DNA from: Neorhizobium sp. UBA7851
GTDB taxonomy: Bacteria > Pseudomonadota > Alphaproteobacteria > Rhizobiales > Rhizobiaceae
Assembly: GCA_002500765.1 (NCBI GenBank)
Contig: DLSX01000129.1
Location: 44,404 to 108,403 of the forward strand
DNA length: 64,000 nt
Direction of reading: 5' to 3'
The notes below the pieces were generated by a model, which worked only from the letters and a program-made list of their open reading frames with translations, did no database searches and was not told where the DNA came from. A program made the position numbers and the translations under genes. Below, piece after piece: positions 35,018 to 43,582 of the stretch; position 1 is the first letter of the stretch, and the number at the start of each line of letters is the position of its first letter.

Positions 35018-36139
35018 ATGACCAGAAATATCGTGAGTGAACTCAATCTCAGGATCGATCCCGAGTTGCCAGGGCGCAAGGATTTCCGCATCGGCTGCAT
35101 CGGCGCGGGCTTTATCATGCGGGACTGCCACCTCGTGGCTTACAACGATGTCGGCTTCACACCTTATGCCATCACATCGCTGGACCGGGCACAGTCGGAG
35201 GACGTGGCAAGGCAGCGTGGCATTGCTCATGTCCATGACAGTTGGCAGGAGTTGATCCGAGACCCGAATATCGAAATCCTGGATATTGCAGCACCGCCGG
35301 ATCAGCAGCTTCAGATCGTGCGGGAGGCGGTCAGGGAAACAAGCCATATTCGAGGTATCCTTGCCCAGAAACCGCTGGCCATGAACCTGCCTGAAGCGCG
35401 CGAGATCGTTGAGCTCTGCGAGGCAGCCGGAATACCGCTCGGCGTCAATTCCAACATGCGATACGACCAGTCGATGCGGGCGTTGAAGTCGCTGCTTGAC
35501 CAGGGTTTTCTCGGAGACCGTGTGCTGGCGACAATCGAAATGCGTGCCATCCCGCATTGGCAGGATTTTCTGCGCCGCTACGACAGGGTGGAAATCCTCA
35601 ACATGGGCATCCATCATATCGATGCCTTCCGTTACCTGTTCGGAGATCCAGCCAAGGTCACGGCGATCACCCGCAGTGATCCGCGCACCGACTTCCGGCA
35701 TATCGACGGTATTTCCCAATACACGTTCAGGTATGACGACGATTTTCTGGCATCCAGTCTTGACGACGTCTGGGCTTGGCCGGGCGGCGAGACCGAGAAG
35801 GATATCTATATCAAGTGGCGCGTCGTCGGGACTGAAGGTCTGGCGCAGGGTACGATCGGCTGGCCGAACTATCCCGCTCATTCCCCAAGCACATTGACAT
35901 TCACGTCCCAGAAACTGGGGCATGGATGGATCACGCCGGGCTGGGACAAGGTGTGGTTTCCCGACGCTTTCGCCGGAACGATGGCGCAATTGCTGCGGGC
36001 TGTCGAAAGCGGCACGACGCCGGAGATTTCCGGTCGGGACAATCTGAAGACACTCGCCTGCGTCGAGGCTTGTTATCGCTCGATCGCGGAGGAGCGAACG
36101 GTCCCGCTTGCCGAAATCACCGACGAAATGCTCGCTTGA
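35018..36139 (+). CDS. Gfo/Idh/MocA-family oxidoreductase
   Basis: The 373-residue protein has an N-terminal NAD(P)-binding fold (RIGCIGAGFIMRDCH), the family's [EQ]KP motif as AQKPLAMNL, and a C-terminal sheet domain with MGIHHIDAFRYLFG carrying the catalytic-type His/Asp. GGGAGGATTTG precedes the ATG. These enzymes oxidise or reduce hydroxyls of sugars and inositols. Fourth gene of the operon; its partner TIM-barrel isomerase follows, a frequent pairing in inositol- and apiose-like pathways. Confidence 0.9.
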   Translation: MTRNIVSELNLRIDPELPGRKDFRIGCIGAGFIMRDCHLVAYNDVGFTPYAITSLDRAQSEDVARQRGIAHVHDSWQELIRDPNIEILDIAAPPDQQLQIVREAVRETSHIRGILAQKPLAMNLPEAREIVELCEAAGIPLGVNSNMRYDQSMRALKSLLDQGFLGDRVLATIEMRAIPHWQDFLRRYDRVEILNMGIHHIDAFRYLFGDPAKVTAITRSDPRTDFRHIDGISQYTFRYDDDFLASSLDDVWAWPGGETEKDIYIKWRVVGTEGLAQGTIGWPNYPAHSPSTLTFTSQKLGHGWITPGWDKVWFPDAFAGTMAQLLRAVESGTTPEISGRDNLKTLACVEACYRSIAEERTVPLAEITDEMLA

Positions 36140-36182
36140 GCCGCAGTTCAATCAATTAGACGATACAGGGAAGGAGACCAGA

Positions 36183-37085
36183 ATGATCCCCGTTGGCATT
36201 TTCAGCGGATATTTTCCATATGACCTCAACACTGTCATCGACAGGGTAAAGTCTCTTGGATTCAGCACCGTGCAGCTCGATCTGTCCTTCAAGGACATCG
36301 ATTTCTCGCCCGGCAAAGTTACAAGGCAAAACTGCCATGTGGTACGCGACGCATTTCGCAGGGCCAACCTGCCGATATGCGCGATCTCGGGCTACACCAA
36401 CATCACGCATCCCGATCGCGAAGAACGTGGTCGCCGGGTCGGTGCGCTGAAGGAGATCATCCGGAACGCGCGAGACCTCGGCACGCCCTATGTGATCTCG
36501 GAAACCGGCACGTTCAACACCGAAAGCGATTGGGTTCATCACGAGCGGAATAAGACGGAGGAGGGATACCAGGAAGCACTCGACGTGATCGTGGAACTGG
36601 CACAGGAAGCCTATGATCACGGCGCAGTCTTTCTCGTCGAAAACTACGTCAACAACGTCATCGGTTCCGCGCCCGAACTGCTGCGTCTGTTTGCCGACCT
36701 GCCGCATCCCGGTCTTGGCCTGCTGATGGATCCGACGAATTATTTCGACGGCACGAACATCGATGATGTCGACGCGACATTGAACACGATGTTCGATGCG
36801 CTTGGCGACCGGATCAAGATCGCTCATGCGAAAGACTGCAAGCGTGCGGTTGATACGAGTGAAAAGCATGTGGAGATCGAAGGTCCTGAGGCAAACACAT
36901 TCCGTGGTGCGGGTGCGGTGGAGCTGCCGGCGGCTGGTCTCGGTGTCCTCAATTACAATCTCTATGTGAAACGTCTGGCGCGACTGCATCCGAACATTCC
37001 GCTCATCATCGAGCATCTTGATGAAGATGATGTTCCCCGTGCCAAGAAATTCGTCGACGACATACTTCTCAAAGCGGGTGCCTGA
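36183..37085 (+). CDS. Sugar phosphate isomerase/epimerase (TIM barrel, AP endonuclease 2 superfamily)
   Basis: The 300-residue barrel has metal-site acids spread over the strands: ETGT, VENYVN, MDPTNYF, HAKDC and IIEHLDEDD. This is the layout of xylose-isomerase-like epimerases. GGAAGGAGA precedes the ATG at 36183; the frame extends upstream into the oxidoreductase but without a ribosome site. It would interconvert keto sugars produced or used by the adjacent dehydrogenase. Last gene of the operon. Confidence 0.88.
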   Translation: MIPVGIFSGYFPYDLNTVIDRVKSLGFSTVQLDLSFKDIDFSPGKVTRQNCHVVRDAFRRANLPICAISGYTNITHPDREERGRRVGALKEIIRNARDLGTPYVISETGTFNTESDWVHHERNKTEEGYQEALDVIVELAQEAYDHGAVFLVENYVNNVIGSAPELLRLFADLPHPGLGLLMDPTNYFDGTNIDDVDATLNTMFDALGDRIKIAHAKDCKRAVDTSEKHVEIEGPEANTFRGAGAVELPAAGLGVLNYNLYVKRLARLHPNIPLIIEHLDEDDVPRAKKFVDDILLKAGA

Positions 37086-37115
37086 ATAACACGTGAAAAG
37101 TCGAGAGGTCGCATC

Positions 37116-37144
37116 TGTCGGCCCTTGGCAACAAGGCGCCGACA
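37116..37144 (+). terminator. Terminator-like hairpin after the isomerase gene
   Basis: TGTCGGC-CCTT-(GGCAAC)-AAGG-(C)-GCCGACA forms an 11-pair stem with one bulged C, 31 bp after the stop at 37085. It is followed by TATAAAGC instead of a T-run. Confidence 0.55.
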
Positions 37145-37367
37145 TATAAAGCAAATCTTACCGTATCGGCGGGGGCTGCAAATCTCTGTGGGCTCATGTC
37201 CTGCCATAGCATTCAACTCCGCGGCGGATTAAGGAGTGGAACATCCGCCCTGATCATTGGGGCTTGCTGCGGTTTGACCCCGTCCCTTCGTGGCGTTAGA
37301 CCGGCGTCATCCGATCAAGCTGCTGCGCAGAAGAGTCGCCTGATCGGAACGCTTCCACGAGGTTCGC

Positions 37368-38684
37368 ATGACCGATCTTTTCGATGCTGCTCCCCGCACC
37401 GGCTCCATGCCGCTGGCGGCGGAATTACGCCCGGCAACGCTTGACGATGTCATCGGCCAGAAAAAGGTTCTCGGCGAGGGAACAATGCTGCGCCGCCGTA
37501 TTGCTGCGGGGCGGCTCGGCAGCATCATTCTCTATGGTCCGCCCGGTCTCGGGAAAACATCGATTGCCCGGGCCATCGGCAATATGCTGGGCAAGAATTT
37601 CAGGCCACTGCATGCCGCCCACAACAATGTGGCCGATATCCGCAAGATTGCCGACGAGGCGCGCATGCGCCCGACGCTCCTGTTTGCAGACGAGGTGCAT
37701 CGATTCAGCGCGACGCAGCAGGATCACCTTCTGGCGCTCTGCGAGGAAGGTATTGCCGATTTCATCGGGGCGACGACCGGCAACCCGTATCACTCGCTGA
37801 CGCCCGCTCTTATTTCCCGGTCGACGATCCTGAAACTGGAACCGCTGGCTATCGAGGAGATGGAGGAGGTCGTGCGTCGCGGTCTTGATCATCTCGCCGG
37901 CAAAGGCATTGCGGTGCAACTGGCCCCGGCGCTCCTGCGACGTATCGCCGGCCGCTCAGGCGGTGACGCGCGCCGTGCTCTCACCGTTCTGGAAAGCCTC
38001 TCCGTCGGTCATCCGACGGGTGATCCGGTCCTGATCACGGAAGAGATGGTCGATGAGGCCTATGCGGCAGCGCCGGTCAATCACGACCGGTCCGGTGACG
38101 CGCATTACGATGTCGTCTCGGCCTTCGTGAAATCCATGCGCGGCTCTGACCCGGACGCGACGCTCTACTGGCTGGCGCGGTTGATCCACGGCGGTGAGGA
38201 TCCGCGTTATATCGCCCGCCGTATCATGATCCATGCATCGGAAGATGTCGGATTGGCGGACAATACCGCACTGCAGACGGCCGTCGCAGCGCTTCATGCG
38301 GTGGAGAAGATCGGTTATCCGGAAGCACAGATCGTGCTTGCGCATGCGGCGCTTCATGTGGCGCGTGCGCCGAAATCGAACTCGGCCTGCCGCGGCATTT
38401 CCCTGGCGCTCGCTCATGTGGCGAGCGAAGCGCCGTCAGCCGTGCCGATGCATCTGCGTGATGCGCATTACAAGGGTGCTGTGGCACTCGGCCATGTCGG
38501 TTATGCCTTTCCGCATGACGATGGCCGTGGCTGGAGCGACCAGGTCTATGCACCGGACGTGCCGCGCGGCGCTTTCTACCAGAGCGATGCGCGCGATGCC
38601 GCAACCTTCGAGCGCCGGGCAGACGAACACTGGGAGCAGGTGACCGGCCGGACCACAGCGCGCCGGTTTGGCGACAAGCGCTGA
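37368..38684 (+). CDS. rarA: Replication-associated recombination protein A (RarA/MgsA AAA ATPase)
   Basis: The 438-residue clamp-loader-like ATPase has Walker A (YGPPGLGKTSIARA), Walker B (LLFADEVHRFSATQQD), sensor-1 (GATTGNPYHSLTPALISR), and the C-terminal tetramerisation region (HYDVVSAFVKSMRGSDPDATLYWLARL). It acts at stalled replication forks. Its length is typical. It is the only housekeeping-like gene of the window and converges on the ynbA-like gene with only 13 bp between stops. The 282 bp before it hold no other gene. Confidence 0.95.
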   Translation: MTDLFDAAPRTGSMPLAAELRPATLDDVIGQKKVLGEGTMLRRRIAAGRLGSIILYGPPGLGKTSIARAIGNMLGKNFRPLHAAHNNVADIRKIADEARMRPTLLFADEVHRFSATQQDHLLALCEEGIADFIGATTGNPYHSLTPALISRSTILKLEPLAIEEMEEVVRRGLDHLAGKGIAVQLAPALLRRIAGRSGGDARRALTVLESLSVGHPTGDPVLITEEMVDEAYAAAPVNHDRSGDAHYDVVSAFVKSMRGSDPDATLYWLARLIHGGEDPRYIARRIMIHASEDVGLADNTALQTAVAALHAVEKIGYPEAQIVLAHAALHVARAPKSNSACRGISLALAHVASEAPSAVPMHLRDAHYKGAVALGHVGYAFPHDDGRGWSDQVYAPDVPRGAFYQSDARDAATFERRADEHWEQVTGRTTARRFGDKR

Positions 38685-38697
38685 TTTCCAGCCATGA

Positions 38698-39297
38698 TCA
38701 GTCCGGGCTGATCAGCCCCGCCCGTACCCGGTTGACGACGGTCCAGATCAGAAGGACGCAAGCCATCGGCTGGATATGCCACGTCCAGTCCGGCAGCGTT
38801 GCGAATGCGGCAACGAGCGCGCCCAGCGCTCCGAAGAGCAGGGCACGGTCACTCTTGCCCATCGGCCCTTCATAATTCCGTCCGTTGCCATGCGCGACGC
38901 CGAGAATTCCGGCAAATTCCGTAAGGACCGCGAGGAAGACGATGGTCGCGATCCAAGGCAGCGAGAAAGGGGCAATCAGAGCGAAGGGGATATAGAGTGC
39001 GGCGTCCGATACGACGTCGGTTATTTCGTTGAGATAACCGCCAAGCGCGGATTGCTGGCCGTGTTCGCGCGCCAGCATGCCATCCACGGCATTGAAGGCC
39101 ATACGCAGAAACATCCAGATCGGCACGAGCGCAAACAGCTCCGGCAGAGGCCGGATGATCAGCAGGACACCGATCGCCACCGAAACGAGCGAGGCAAACA
39201 GCGTCACCTGGTTGGCAGTCACCCCCATTGCCGCAAGCCGCCCGACCAACGGGCGAAGAATGGCCTGAAACGACGACTTCAGTTTGTAGATCGACAT
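38698..39297 (-). CDS. ynbA: CDP-alcohol phosphatidyltransferase (YnbA-like)
   Basis: The 199-residue integral membrane enzyme reads NAVDGMLAREHGQQSALGGYL followed by NEITDVVSD, the DxxDGxxARx8Gx3Dx3D catalytic motif with the first Asp as Asn, as I recall for E. coli YnbA (NALDGMLAR). Such enzymes displace CMP from CDP-diacylglycerol with an alcohol or alcohol phosphate. The start is set at 39297 (MSIYKLKSSFQ); an in-frame start at 39420 adds non-membrane residues. It is divergent from ynbC with a 121-bp shared promoter region, whereas in E. coli the four ynb genes are on one strand. Confidence 0.9.
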   Translation of the reverse strand: MSIYKLKSSFQAILRPLVGRLAAMGVTANQVTLFASLVSVAIGVLLIIRPLPELFALVPIWMFLRMAFNAVDGMLAREHGQQSALGGYLNEITDVVSDAALYIPFALIAPFSLPWIATIVFLAVLTEFAGILGVAHGNGRNYEGPMGKSDRALLFGALGALVAAFATLPDWTWHIQPMACVLLIWTVVNRVRAGLISPD

Positions 39298-39418
39298 GAA
39301 AGCTCGAATCCGCTTGATTACGATCAACAAATGCAGATGCAGGTTGAAGAAATCAACTGCAAAGCCGGGGTCTTCATCCGTAAAGGGTACGGAACAGTCG
39401 AGCGGGAGTGACAAGAGC

Positions 39419-41155
39419 ATGATCGAATCCGCTTTTGCGAGCCATGACGGCGTGGAGCTTTTCTACCGTGCATGGCCCGCTCGCTCCGGCACGGCGAGGG
39501 GTGCGATCGTCCTTCTGCATCGCGGCCACGAGCATGGCGGCAGGGCTGCTCACATCGTTGATGAGCTTGGCCTCGATGACTTCGCCTTTTATGCCTGGGA
39601 TGCGCGCGGGCACGGCCGCTCTCCCGGCGAACGCGGCCATTCGCCGTCGTTTGCGCATTCGGTCCGCGATCTCGATTGCTTCATTCGCCATATCCGCGAG
39701 ACCGGCGGCTTTTCCATGGATCAGGTGGCCGTGGTAGCCCAGAGTGTCGGCGCGGTACTCGCCGCAACCTGGGTGCATGACTACGCCCCTGACATCCGGG
39801 CTCTGGTGCTGGCTTCCCCGGCGTTCGACGTCAAGCTGTATGTGCCCTTCGCCAAGGAGGGCATTGCCTTCTGGCAAAAGCTGAAAGGCACATTCTTCGT
39901 CAATTCCTACGTCAAGGCGCGCTTCCTGACGCATGATCCCGAGCGGATCGCGTCCTTTGACAGCGATCCCTTGATCACCCGGCCGATCGCCTCCAATATT
40001 CTCCTGGAGCTTTACGAAGCTGCCGACAGGGTTGTCACGGACGCCCGCGCGATTACCGTTCCGACGCAGTTGCTTATTTCCGGCAACGATTTTGTCGTGC
40101 GCCACGCGCCGCAACATCGCTTCTTCGAAAACCTCGGCAGCACGATCAAGGAACGTCATGTTCTGACCGGCTTCTATCACGATACGTTGGGTGAACGGGA
40201 TCGGGCGAAGGCTTTGAAAAAGGTCCGTTCGTTCATCACTGCACGTTTCGACGAGACGCCGGTCATTGCCGACCTTCGGCAGGCGCATCGTTCCGGTTAC
40301 AGCCGCGACGAGGCCGACCGGTTGGCAACTCCCTTATCGATAACGTCGCCTCGTGGGCTTTACTGGGCTGTGACCCGTGCCTCGATCCGGTTCGGCGGTC
40401 TCTTTTCCAATGGCATCAGGACGGGTTTGCGCACAGGCTTCGATTCCGGCTCGACGCTCGATTACGTCTATGAGGACGAAGCACGGGGCCTTGGTCCCGG
40501 TGGCAGACTGATCGACCGGCAGTTTCTCGATGCGATCGGCTGGCGCGGCATCCGTCAGCGCAAGGTGCATCTGGAGGAGCTGATCGGTAAGGCACTCGCC
40601 CGCCTGAAGGCGGAGGGGAAGTCGTTGCGGGTGCTGGATATCGCCGCCGGCCACGGGCGTTATATCCTAGATGCAGTGGCGACATCCGATGTGAGGCCGG
40701 AAAGCATCCGATTGCAGGATTACTCGCCGATCAATGTCGAGAAAGGCACAGCGCTTATAGCCGAGCGCGGGCTGAATGATATAGCGACCTTCCATCGCGC
40801 CGATGCCTTCGATACCGCCGGCTTGGCTTCGATCGAGCCCAAGCCGACGCTGGCCGTAGTCTCCGGCCTTTATGAACTGTTTCCGGACAATGGTGCAATC
40901 GAAGCCTCCCTGCGTGGCCTTTCGCAGGCACTGGAGCCGGGCTCGCTGCTGCTCTACACCGGCCAGCCCTGGCATCCACAGCTCGAGATGATCGCGCGGG
41001 CACTCACCTCTCACCGCGGGGGCGAGGCCTGGATCATGCGCAGGCGCACCCAGCAGGAAATGGACCAACTGGTCGCCACGGCCGGTTTCCGCAAGATCGA
41101 ACAACGCATCGACAAATGGGGGATTTTCACCGTGTCGCTTGCCGAGCGGATCTGA
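39419..41155 (+). CDS. ynbC: Fusion of alpha/beta hydrolase and SAM-dependent methyltransferase (YnbC-like)
   Basis: The protein has 578 residues (E. coli YnbC about 585). Residues about 1-280 are a monoacylglycerol-lipase-like hydrolase with Ser109 (VVAQSVGA), Asp224 (SGNDF) and His254 (GFYHDT). Residues about 390-578 are a class I methyltransferase with SAM motif LRVLDIAAGHGRY (about 403-415). It probably acts on a lipid: hydrolysis of an ester and methylation of the product or head group. GGGAG lies upstream of the ATG. First gene of the rightward ynbC-ynbD-small protein-acyltransferase-ynbB operon. Confidence 0.9.
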   Translation: MIESAFASHDGVELFYRAWPARSGTARGAIVLLHRGHEHGGRAAHIVDELGLDDFAFYAWDARGHGRSPGERGHSPSFAHSVRDLDCFIRHIRETGGFSMDQVAVVAQSVGAVLAATWVHDYAPDIRALVLASPAFDVKLYVPFAKEGIAFWQKLKGTFFVNSYVKARFLTHDPERIASFDSDPLITRPIASNILLELYEAADRVVTDARAITVPTQLLISGNDFVVRHAPQHRFFENLGSTIKERHVLTGFYHDTLGERDRAKALKKVRSFITARFDETPVIADLRQAHRSGYSRDEADRLATPLSITSPRGLYWAVTRASIRFGGLFSNGIRTGLRTGFDSGSTLDYVYEDEARGLGPGGRLIDRQFLDAIGWRGIRQRKVHLEELIGKALARLKAEGKSLRVLDIAAGHGRYILDAVATSDVRPESIRLQDYSPINVEKGTALIAERGLNDIATFHRADAFDTAGLASIEPKPTLAVVSGLYELFPDNGAIEASLRGLSQALEPGSLLLYTGQPWHPQLEMIARALTSHRGGEAWIMRRRTQQEMDQLVATAGFRKIEQRIDKWGIFTVSLAERI

Positions 41156-41163
41156 GGGGCGGC

Positions 41164-42498
41164 ATGGGGGAGGGGATGACGTCCGTTCCGGCAGGCATGC
41201 GCGGCGCTGTTGTGCGAACGGCCGCGCTTTGGCTGCTTTTCCTCGCTCCGTTCTTTTACCTCACCTATGGCATGGCGAACTGGCTGGCCTCGCTGCAGGC
41301 TGATGTGCCTAACCTAGCCTTCGGTTGGGAAAAGCACATTCCCTTTATCGCCTGGACGATTATTCCCTATTGGTCGATAAACGCGTTTTATGCGCTGTCA
41401 CTCTTCGTCAATGATACACCGGAAGAGGTCGGCCGCCTGGCTCGCCGGTATCTCACTGCGCAGATCGTCGCCGTCGCTTGCTTTATCGCATTTCCGTTGC
41501 AGGCGATCTTCGTGCGGCCGGAAACCCATGGTCTTCTCGGCTTCATGTTCGATGTTCTCGGTGGCTTCGACAAACCGTTCAACCAGGCGCCGTCGCTGCA
41601 TATTGCCCTCCTGGTGATCATCTGGGATCATTGGCGCATCCGATTGAAGGGGTTCCTCCGCGGGGTCTGGCATATCTGGAGCGTCCTGATCGGACTTTCC
41701 GTAATGACCACCTGGCAGCATCATGTCATCGACATCCCCACAGGAATGCTGCTTGGACTGTTTGCGCTCTGGCTCTTTCCAGCCGGCAAAACATCGCCAC
41801 TCTCCGCCTTCCGGTTTACGCGCGATCGAAAGGCGTGGCGGCTGGCGATTGCCTATGCAGCCGGCGCGTTGGCCTTCCTCCTGATTGCGGTGATCGCTGT
41901 GCATAGTAGTGGGGCTGCTCTCCTGTGGTTATGGCCGAGCATGGCGCTCTGCCTGGTGTCCGTCGGTTACGCAGGTGCGGGGCCGCAGGTCTTTCAGAAG
42001 GAAAACGACGGGACGTCGAGTCTTGCGAGCCGCTGGTTGCTCTGGCCCTATCGCCTCGGCGCACGCGCGAATCGCTGGTGGTGGACGCGCAATCTCGCGG
42101 CCGCAGTCTATATTGGCGATGGAGTTTTCCTCGGGCGCGCTCCGAACCGTGACGAGCTTGGAACCTATGCCGCGGTCATCGACATGACGGCGGAATTTCC
42201 GGCGCGTCGTGTCCCCGGCCTGAGCTGGCGCGCCATTCCATCGCTCGACCTGCTGCCCCTATCTCCAGAGAGCATTCGCAACGGGGCGCTTGCCGTCGAC
42301 GAAATCTGCCGCCGCGGGCCTGTGCTCGTCTGCTGCGCGCTCGGCTTTCAGCGCAGTGCGGCTGTCGTTGCGTGCTGGCTCGTGCGGTCCGGCCGTGCAG
42401 CCAGTGCCGCCGTGGCGATCGAGCAGCTCAAAGCGCTCGGCCGGCCGGTTCACATTAAGTTGGAAACCTATGCGGCAATCGATGAGGCTGCGCGATGA
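41164..42498 (+). CDS. ynbD: Membrane phosphatase: PAP2 domain fused to dual-specificity phosphatase (YnbD-like)
   Basis: The protein has about 444 residues. The N-terminal half has six membrane helices with PAP2 motifs PSLHIA (143-148) and HHVIDIPTG (H187, D190), the lipid-phosphatase active site. The C-terminal cytoplasmic part is a dual-specificity-type phosphatase with the CX5R loop CALGFQR (C391-R397) and the general acid region around D340. A DSP enzyme (PTPMT1) is known to dephosphorylate phosphatidylglycerophosphate, so the C-terminal half could finish a phosphatidyl-alcohol phosphate made by YnbA. The ATG at 41164 is used, with 41176 as an alternative. The stop overlaps the next start (ATGA). 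Confidence 0.88.
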   Translation: MGEGMTSVPAGMRGAVVRTAALWLLFLAPFFYLTYGMANWLASLQADVPNLAFGWEKHIPFIAWTIIPYWSINAFYALSLFVNDTPEEVGRLARRYLTAQIVAVACFIAFPLQAIFVRPETHGLLGFMFDVLGGFDKPFNQAPSLHIALLVIIWDHWRIRLKGFLRGVWHIWSVLIGLSVMTTWQHHVIDIPTGMLLGLFALWLFPAGKTSPLSAFRFTRDRKAWRLAIAYAAGALAFLLIAVIAVHSSGAALLWLWPSMALCLVSVGYAGAGPQVFQKENDGTSSLASRWLLWPYRLGARANRWWWTRNLAAAVYIGDGVFLGRAPNRDELGTYAAVIDMTAEFPARRVPGLSWRAIPSLDLLPLSPESIRNGALAVDEICRRGPVLVCCALGFQRSAAVVACWLVRSGRAASAAVAIEQLKALGRPVHIKLETYAAIDEAAR

Positions 42499-42932
42499 CC
42501 GACTGGAAAACAGCGACGACGCAAATGGCCGGGCGGTTGAGACGTAACAGCTTGGGCGGCAGTCTGGTCGAGCTTGTCGTGCTGGCCATCGCACCTTTGA
42601 CGGCAGGTGCCAACGGGTTTGGCGCAGCACTTGGGTGGTTGCTGTTGCTGGCCTTCTGCCTCGTTGCTTTGGCAGTTGCGGTTCATCTCCTATTCGATGC
42701 CTTCCTCTTTCGTGTTGCCCTGTCGCATGACAGTGAAGAGGCAGGGCTGTCGGCGATCGATGAGCTGCTGGCGCGCATGGGGCTTCGGGCAAGGCCCGTG
42801 GTTGCAGCGCCCCTGTCGCAACGTTTTTCAGGATGCAGGCGCCTCATCCTCCTGCAATGGCTGACCCTCACCATCGGCATCGTGCTGTACGGCATTCTTC
42901 TACTCGATGCGGTGAATGGAGGTCCACAGTGA
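42495..42932 (+). CDS. Small membrane protein of unknown function in the ynb-like cluster
   Basis: The 145-residue protein has two hydrophobic helices around 28-70 (one may be split) and one near the C-terminus (about 117-138). A charged loop between them has the pattern HDSEEAGLSAIDELLARMGL. It is translationally coupled at both ends (ATGA with ynbD, GTGA with the acyltransferase), so it is surely part of the operon. No family recognised; it could be a scaffold or regulator of the membrane enzymes. Confidence 0.8.
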   Translation: MTDWKTATTQMAGRLRRNSLGGSLVELVVLAIAPLTAGANGFGAALGWLLLLAFCLVALAVAVHLLFDAFLFRVALSHDSEEAGLSAIDELLARMGLRARPVVAAPLSQRFSGCRRLILLQWLTLTIGIVLYGILLLDAVNGGPQ

Positions 42933-43582
42933 GAGGCGGCGTGTCCTTGCTTCAGATCGTGTCCGGTTCCGTGCTCGCGGTGTTCGCACGCGCGGTAACC
43001 GGGGTGCGTCCCATATGGGCCGGATCGGCACCGAATGGCCGGCAACGCATCTATTTCGCCAATCATGCCAGCCATGGCGACTTCATTCTCGTCTCAACCT
43101 GCCTGACGCCCACCGAGCGCAGCAGGACGGCGGCGGTTGCCGGTGCGGACTATTGGGGTTCAGGCCGTGTGCGCCAATTCATCTCCCGTCGGCTGCTGCG
43201 CACCGTTCTTGTCGAGCGTAACTGGGTGGAGCGGACGGCGGATCCGATGCAGGTGATGCTCGATGCACTGGACGCGGGCCAATCGCTCATCTTCTTTCCC
43301 GAAGGTACCCGCAACATGACCGAAGAACCACTGCTGCGGTTTCGGTCCGGCCTCTATAATCTCGCCCTAGCCCGGCCGGATGTCGAGCTGGTTCCCTGCT
43401 GGATCGAGAACATGTCGCGCGTGCTGCCCAAGGGTGCGCTTCTGCCCATACCGCTTTTGTGCCGGGTCGTTTTCGGCACGCCGGTAGCTCTCACAGAAGG
43501 CGAGGACAGAAAGGTGTTTCTCGACCGTGCCCGGCAAGCGCTTCTCTCGCTTGCACCCCGAAACGATGGAAACAGCCAATGA
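42929..43582 (+). CDS. 1-acylglycerol-3-phosphate acyltransferase-like protein (LPLAT)
   Basis: The protein has 217 residues from a GTG at 42929 whose GTGA overlaps the previous stop. The acyltransferase motifs are present: NHASHGD (HX4D, catalytic His and Asp) and FFPEGTRN (EGTR, glycerol-phosphate binding). It would acylate lysophosphatidate or a related lyso-lipid to give the substrate of the CdsA-like enzyme next in the operon. To my knowledge the E. coli ynb cluster has no such gene. The frame is open upstream to 42833 but that part overlaps the membrane protein gene. Confidence 0.88.
   Translation: MRGGVSLLQIVSGSVLAVFARAVTGVRPIWAGSAPNGRQRIYFANHASHGDFILVSTCLTPTERSRTAAVAGADYWGSGRVRQFISRRLLRTVLVERNWVERTADPMQVMLDALDAGQSLIFFPEGTRNMTEEPLLRFRSGLYNLALARPDVELVPCWIENMSRVLPKGALLPIPLLCRVVFGTPVALTEGEDRKVFLDRARQALLSLAPRNDGNSQ

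Noticed and set aside
34304..36151. A 615-codon open frame on the minus strand.
   Set aside because: It lies opposite pfkB, rbsD and the Gfo/Idh gene; high-GC codon bias explains the open frame and it has no family resemblance.
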